A stretch of DNA of 9,110 bases, from assembly GCA_009779655.1 (NCBI GenBank), contig WRDV01000034.1, forward strand, positions 1 to 9,110. The letters are read 5' to 3'. Source of the DNA: Dehalococcoidia bacterium. Its GTDB lineage: Bacteria; Chloroflexota; Dehalococcoidia; Dehalococcoidales; UBA1222. Within the stretch, counting starts at the first letter, position 1; every line of letters begins with the position of its first letter. The notes beneath the pieces are model-generated. The model made no database searches and was not told the DNA's origin. It was given only the letters and a program-made list of their open reading frames with translations. Below, piece after piece: positions 6,302 through 9,110 of the stretch. A program made the position numbers and the translations under genes.

Positions 6302-6475
6302 ATGAAACGGAAGGAACTGATTAGGCTATTTCTAGCTAATGGATGGCGGCAAGCTTGCGATTGTGGCAGGCACACCATATTTACAAATGGCGAATCATCA
6401 GAGCCTATACCTTGGCATGCTGAAATTAATGAGGATCTCGCTAAGAAAATTATCAAGCGCAGGGGATTAAAATAA
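6302..6475 (+). CDS. hicA: HicA-family mRNA interferase toxin
   Basis: HicA toxins are small double-stranded-RNA-binding-fold ribonucleases that cleave mRNA and stop growth when their HicB antitoxin is lost. This 57-residue protein has the family layout: KRKELIRLFLANGW at the N-terminus, the catalytic histidine H24 in CGRHTIFTNG (family pattern G-x-H-x-x-F), then IPWHAEINEDLAKKIIKRRGL, matching the usual P-x-H-x-E-I-x-x-x-x-A-x-K-I-x-K-x-x-G ending. The usual arginine after the proline is replaced by tryptophan (W38). ATG 6302 is chosen because it begins the homology and coincides with the expected transcript start; a TTG reading from 6266 would run through the promoter. hicB follows 20 bases later. 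Confidence 0.88.
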   Translation: MKRKELIRLFLANGWRQACDCGRHTIFTNGESSEPIPWHAEINEDLAKKIIKRRGLK

Positions 6476-6495
6476 CCTTTGCAAAAGGAGTGCAT

Positions 6496-6888
6496 ATGAA
6501 GGCATACCCAGTTATTTTAAGACAATGTGATGTTGGATATCTTATATCTGTTCCTGATTTAGATATAGACACACAAGGTGATACTGTGGCAGAGGCTATT
6601 TATATGGCTAGAGACGCTATAGGTGCATGGGCGACATTTGAGCAGGATATGGGGAGAGTTGTGCCTGAGCCATCAACTTTTATGCCAAAAGCTAAGGAAG
6701 GCGAAATTGCGATATATGTTGATGTTGACTTTGATACTTATAGAAAAGATATAGATACGACAGCAGTGAGAACTAACGTAAGCATACCGCGCAACCTGAA
6801 AAGAAAGGCTGAGTCAGCGGGGCTTAGCTTCTCGAGTGTATTACAAGCTGCTCTCAAAGAGAAGCTGCAATTAACTGAGGTAAAGTAG
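6496..6888 (+). CDS. hicB: HicB-family antitoxin with ribbon-helix-helix DNA-binding tail
   Basis: This 130-residue protein has the two-part structure of HicB. An N-terminal partially degraded RNase H-like domain binds and blocks HicA (YPVILRQCDVGYLISVPDLD, 4-23, then GDTVAEAIYMARDAIGAW). A C-terminal ribbon-helix-helix segment follows (about 91-124: VRTNVSIPRNLKRKAESAGL followed by SFSSVLQAALKEKL) for DNA binding and autorepression. ATG 6496 is chosen because AAAAGGAG (6483-6490) is correctly spaced; an in-frame GTG at 6490 overlaps that site. Pairing with hicA by 20 bases and the palindromes ahead of hicA fit a self-regulated toxin-antitoxin operon. Its TAG stop is in the same frame as the following phosphoesterase. 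Confidence 0.92.
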   Translation: MKAYPVILRQCDVGYLISVPDLDIDTQGDTVAEAIYMARDAIGAWATFEQDMGRVVPEPSTFMPKAKEGEIAIYVDVDFDTYRKDIDTTAVRTNVSIPRNLKRKAESAGLSFSSVLQAALKEKLQLTEVK

Positions 6889-6903
6889 AGAGGTAGAAAG
6901 ATA
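6888..6903 (+). promoter_or_regulatory. Ribosome binding site pointing at a non-standard ATA start
   Basis: GAGAGG (6888-6893) begins on the last base of the hicB stop. Seven bases later comes ATA (6901-6903), the codon at which phosphoesterase homology begins. No ATG, GTG or TTG lies in this frame between the hicB TAG (6886-6888) and ATG 6985. The site therefore fixes the probable start at a codon that is not a normal start. Confidence 0.6.
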
Positions 6904-7434
6904 GTTTATTTTACAAGTGACCACCATTTCGGTCATGCTAATATTATCAAGTATTGCAAGCGTCCATTTTCATCAGTATTAGAAATGGATGTTAGGCTGA
7001 TAGAAAAGTGGAATAAGAAAGTAGAACCGAGGGACATAGTTTATATTCTAGGTGATTTATTCTTTCGTAATGCTTATTCGCCAGAGAAAATCCTACAAAA
7101 TCTAAATGGTAGGAAAAATCTGATTATTGGCAACCATGATAAATACTGGATAAGAAAGGTAGATATACTTAAACACTTTGATGTAATTATTGTATCTACT
7201 TCTTTAGTAAATATTGGAGAACATAAGATTTTACTATCACACTATCCTATACATGATGTTAGTGAATGTGATTACATGATTCATGGGCATACCCATAATA
7301 ATATCAATGACGATGTTTTATCTCGTATAGATGCACCTAATATCTTAAATGCTGGAGTAGAAATTAATAATTACGCACCTGTAACTCTTGAGGAGTTACG
7401 TGAGAACAATCGCAAGTTTTTATCAGGAAATTAG
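6901..7434 (+). CDS. Small soluble metallophosphoesterase downstream of hicAB (start codon apparently ATA)
   Basis: Read from ATA 6901 this is a 177-residue calcineurin-like phosphoesterase of the same family as the two membrane-anchored copies, but without helix or zinc ribbon. Its motifs are complete only from this start: D7-H-H9 (YFTSDHHFGH), G51-D52, G77-N-H-D80, H114 (LLSHYP) and H128-G-H-T-H132. It shares RPFSS, WNKKV, VYILGD, LNGRK and GNHD with copy 1. The first standard start, ATG 6985, would remove motif I and leave a probably dead 149-residue enzyme. The options are AUA initiation, readthrough of the hicB TAG into a HicB-phosphoesterase fusion (the frames agree), a lost ATG, or a base error. 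Two sample lines are only 25-27% GC, lower than the neighbours, which suggests recent transfer. It lies 12 bases after hicB and is probably co-transcribed with it. Substrate unknown. Confidence 0.8.
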   Translation: MVYFTSDHHFGHANIIKYCKRPFSSVLEMDVRLIEKWNKKVEPRDIVYILGDLFFRNAYSPEKILQNLNGRKNLIIGNHDKYWIRKVDILKHFDVIIVSTSLVNIGEHKILLSHYPIHDVSECDYMIHGHTHNNINDDVLSRIDAPNILNAGVEINNYAPVTLEELRENNRKFLSGN

Positions 7435-7448
7435 CATGAGGCATAAAT

Positions 7449-7463
7449 AAAAAGAGCTTTTTT
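7449..7463. terminator. Weak bidirectional terminator candidate between phosphoesterase 3 and prfA
   Basis: AAAAAG-AG-CTTTTT (7449-7462) is a short self-complementary A/T-rich run between convergent stops, with T-rich sequence on either strand. The stem has only one G-C pair and a two-base loop, so it is poor by itself. No better candidate exists in this 58-base gap. Confidence 0.25.
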
Positions 7464-7492
7464 AAGAAACATCTTTGGCTAACCCTCATAGT

Positions 7493-8563
7493 TTATACCA
7501 GTTCGGATTCAAGGGCTTTTACCTGCTCGCTAGCTGCAACGGCATCGATTAATTCGTCAAGCCCGCCGGCGATGATTTTAGGCAGATTGTGTACAGTAAT
7601 GCCGATGCGATGGTCCGTCACACGATCCTGCGGAAAATTATAGGTGCGGATTTTCTCTGCGCGCTCACCGCTGCCTACCTGAGTGCGGCGTTCGGAAGCG
7701 ACTTCACTTTCATACTTGTTGCGCTCTGCTTCCAATAGGCGGGCACGCAATACAGCCATGGCTTTCTGACGATTACGCAATTGAGAGCGCTCATCTTGGC
7801 AAACCACAACAAGCCCGGTAGGAAGGTGTGTTAATCTGACGGCTGTAGCTACCTTGTTTACATTTTGTCCGCCGGCACCGCCTGAGTGAAATATATCAAT
7901 GCGTAAATCAGCCGGATTGATGTCAATTTCAACCTCGCTAGCTTCAGGCAGGACGGCTACGGTAGCGGTTGAGGTATGGATGCGGCCTCCGGACTCTGTG
8001 ACAGGAACGCGTTGCACGCGATGCACGCCGCGCTCATACTTCAAGCGGGAGAAAGCGCCTTTGCCTTTTATTTCAAATACTACTTCTTTGATACTGCCGA
8101 TAGCCGACTCGTTTTTGTCAACGATTTCCACAACCCAATTACGCACTTGGGCGTATCGGCTGTACATGCGGAATAAATCCCCGGCAAATATACCGGCTTC
8201 ATCTCCGCCCGTTCCGGCGCGAATTTCCACAATAACGTCGCGCTGGTCGTTGGGGTCACGAGGAAGCAGAGACATCTTGAGTTCGCCGAGCAAGCGTTCC
8301 ATAGTATTTTCTAGGGGTATTATTTCCTGCTTGGCCATACTGCGCAGTTCCTCGTCAGTCTCGGTTTCTAGCATGGAATGCGCGTCTTCAAGCTGTTTTT
8401 CTGTATTTCTATACTGCCTGTAGAGCATTACAACATCTTCAATATCTGAGCGCTCTTGCGCCAGTTCCTGTAATCTCTTAACGTTGGAAACTGCATCCGG
8501 GCTAATCATTTCCAACTCAATATTGGTGAAACGTTTTTCTAGATGGGCTAAGCGATCTAACAC
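7493..8563 (-). CDS. prfA: Peptide chain release factor 1 (RF1)
   Basis: RF1 reads UAA and UAG in the ribosomal A site and triggers peptide release. From the GTG at 8563 the protein has 356 residues, right for the family. The codon-reading tripeptide is P187-V-T189 in VQRVPVTESGGRIHTS, which marks RF1 rather than RF2 (SPF). The catalytic GGQ is at 231-233 in HSGGAGGQNVNKVATAVRLT. IRAGTGGDEAGIFAGDLFRM in domain 2 and the late RTYNFPQDRVTDHRIG block are also standard. The GTG start is preferred to upstream ATGs because family similarity starts at VLDRLAHLEKRF. AAGGA (8575-8571) is well spaced, and the promoter would start transcription near 8577, downstream of the earlier ATGs. Its modifying enzyme prmC lies beyond the antisense hicAB cassette. 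Confidence 0.96.
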   Translation of the reverse strand: MLDRLAHLEKRFTNIELEMISPDAVSNVKRLQELAQERSDIEDVVMLYRQYRNTEKQLEDAHSMLETETDEELRSMAKQEIIPLENTMERLLGELKMSLLPRDPNDQRDVIVEIRAGTGGDEAGIFAGDLFRMYSRYAQVRNWVVEIVDKNESAIGSIKEVVFEIKGKGAFSRLKYERGVHRVQRVPVTESGGRIHTSTATVAVLPEASEVEIDINPADLRIDIFHSGGAGGQNVNKVATAVRLTHLPTGLVVVCQDERSQLRNRQKAMAVLRARLLEAERNKYESEVASERRTQVGSGERAEKIRTYNFPQDRVTDHRIGITVHNLPKIIAGGLDELIDAVAASEQVKALESELV

Positions 8564-8570
8564 AGTATTT

Positions 8571-8575
8571 TCCTT
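8571..8575 (-). promoter_or_regulatory. Shine-Dalgarno that sets the prfA GTG start
   Basis: On the minus strand AAGGA is followed by AAATACT and then GTG (8563). This supports a 356-residue RF1 instead of an 18-residue-longer form from an ATG at 8617. Confidence 0.75.
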
Positions 8576-8583
8576 ATCACTAT

Positions 8584-8613
8584 ATTGTAGCATAGGCATA
8601 AATTGGCTCACAA
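8584..8613 (-). promoter_or_regulatory. prfA promoter with extended -10
   Basis: On the minus strand the -35 candidate is TTGTGA (8613-8608). After 18 bases the -10 is TACAAT (8589-8584), preceded by TGC, which makes an extended -10 (TGnTACAAT). A start near 8577 gives a leader of about 14 bases with the AAGGA site. The promoter lies between the acs terminator and prfA, as expected for an independent unit. Confidence 0.65.
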
Positions 8614-8615
8614 AC

Positions 8616-8651
8616 AAGAGGGAGTTTCATCACGCGATGAAACTCCCTCTT
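8616..8651 (-). terminator. Strong stem-loop terminator after acs
   Basis: Arms 8616-8631 and 8636-8651 form a perfect 16-bp stem (AAGAGGGAGTTTCATC with its complement) around a four-base loop. It lies 18 bases beyond the acs stop. On the minus strand the stem ends in CCTCTT and continues GTTTGTG, a moderate U-rich tail. It isolates acs from prfA. Confidence 0.82.
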
Positions 8652-8669
8652 AAGAAAGCAGAAATACAA

Positions 8670-9110
8670 CTAACTGTTATGAGATTTAGCAGCGGCAACC
8701 TTCAGATCTTCGTAAGCTGCCATCACTTCTTCCACGGATGTTTGATCCTCTAACGTAGTGACGTCACCAATAGGTGCTCCGGCGGCTACGGCTTTTAGAA
8801 CACGGCGCATAATCTTGCCCGAACGGGTCTTTGGCAGACCAGGCGCCCATTGCACCAGATCCGGAGCGGCGATCGCGCTGATTTCCTGACGCACCCAGGT
8901 GATGAGTTCGCGGCGCAGTTGCTCGTTCGGCTCCTCGTCGATGCGCAAAGTGACATAGGCATAGATGCCCTGTCCCTTGATGTCGTGCGGGTAACCGACG
9001 ACCGCTGCCTCGGCGACCTGGGGATGGGCGACGAGAGCACTTTCGATTTCGGCGGTGCCCAGCCGGTGGCCGGCGACGTTGATCACGTCGTCGACGCGGC
9101 CGGTGATCCA
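8670..9110 (-). CDS. acs: Acetyl-CoA synthetase (AMP-forming), C-terminal part (runs off the right edge)
   Basis: Acs activates acetate to acetyl-AMP and then acetyl-CoA. The 146 visible residues are the C-terminal swivelling domain. They open with the hinge region WITGRVDDVINVAGHRLGTA, followed by EIESALVAHPQVAEAAVVGYPHDIKGQGIYAYV and the family signature LPKTRSGKIMRRVLK. The lysine of SGKIMRR is the catalytic lysine that is acetylated to switch the enzyme off in Salmonella (K609 there), so the same control is possible here. The gene stops at TAA 8672-8670 and a strong terminator follows. Composition changes sharply within it: about 40% GC around 8641-8700, 55% at 8941-9000 and near 70% beyond 9001, unlike every other gene in the window. 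Confidence 0.95.
   Translation of the reverse strand, partial: WITGRVDDVINVAGHRLGTAEIESALVAHPQVAEAAVVGYPHDIKGQGIYAYVTLRIDEEPNEQLRRELITWVRQEISAIAAPDLVQWAPGLPKTRSGKIMRRVLKAVAAGAPIGDVTTLEDQTSVEEVMAAYEDLKVAAAKSHNS

Noticed and set aside
7899..8423. 174-residue open frame on the plus strand opposite prfA
   Set aside because: It is the antisense of a highly conserved RF1 coding region, and its Ser/Arg/Thr-rich product looks like a reading-frame shadow.
1..9110. CRISPR arrays, tRNA or rRNA genes, IS elements
   Set aside because: I saw no regularly spaced repeats, no cloverleaf or TTCGA-type tRNA signature, no rRNA sequence, and no transposase frame or terminal inverted repeats with target duplication.

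Overview
The window looks like a chromosomal segment of a Gram-positive-like or deep-branching bacterium. My best guess is Chloroflexota, close to Dehalococcoidia. This rests on the divergent EF-G (HSGAGKT and DEIKRHISI motifs), a PrmC with NLPY instead of NPPY, and overall housekeeping-gene style; no rRNA or tRNA is present to confirm it. Housekeeping genes sit at roughly 43-53% GC in the lines I counted.

Layout, left to right. The 5' end of uvrC (minus, partial, 1-187) diverges from a Xer-type tyrosine recombinase (plus, GTG start at 310). The intergenic space between them holds a perfect 15-bp inverted repeat. A small tail-anchored membrane protein (1262-1540) and an EF-G-2-like translational GTPase (1659-3734, with a hairpin just before its ribosome binding site) follow on the plus strand. 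Then come two tandem, stop-to-start abutting genes for membrane-anchored metallophosphoesterases (3877-4500 and 4501-5226). They arose by duplication; the second carries an extra C-terminal four-cysteine zinc ribbon. prmC (minus, 5270-6094) follows convergently. Next is a plus-strand cassette of hicA, hicB and a third metallophosphoesterase (6302-7434), behind a near-consensus promoter with palindromic operator candidates. prfA (minus, 7493-8563, start revised to GTG) has its own short-leader promoter. A strong terminator (8616-8651) ends an acetyl-CoA synthetase gene whose C-terminal part (minus, 8670-9110) fills the right edge.

How they fit together. prfA (RF1) and prmC (the methyltransferase for the RF1 GGQ glutamine) belong to one pathway and are often adjacent in bacteria. 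Here the antisense hicAB-phosphoesterase cassette lies between them, which suggests an insertion. All three phosphoesterases share a recognisable core (PF-x-S, WN-x-KV, GD, LNGRK, GNHD, HGHxH), and two lie on one side of prmC and one on the other. This is the most unusual feature of the window: a HicAB toxin-antitoxin pair followed by a small phosphoesterase in a likely operon, plus two membrane-tethered relatives nearby.

The third phosphoesterase has no standard start codon where its homology begins. The reading frame opens directly after the hicB TAG stop, and a good Shine-Dalgarno points at an ATA codon. Its AT-rich composition (about 25-27% GC in two 60-base lines) and the GC climb across the acs 3' end (40% to about 70%) suggest different origins for different parts of the window.
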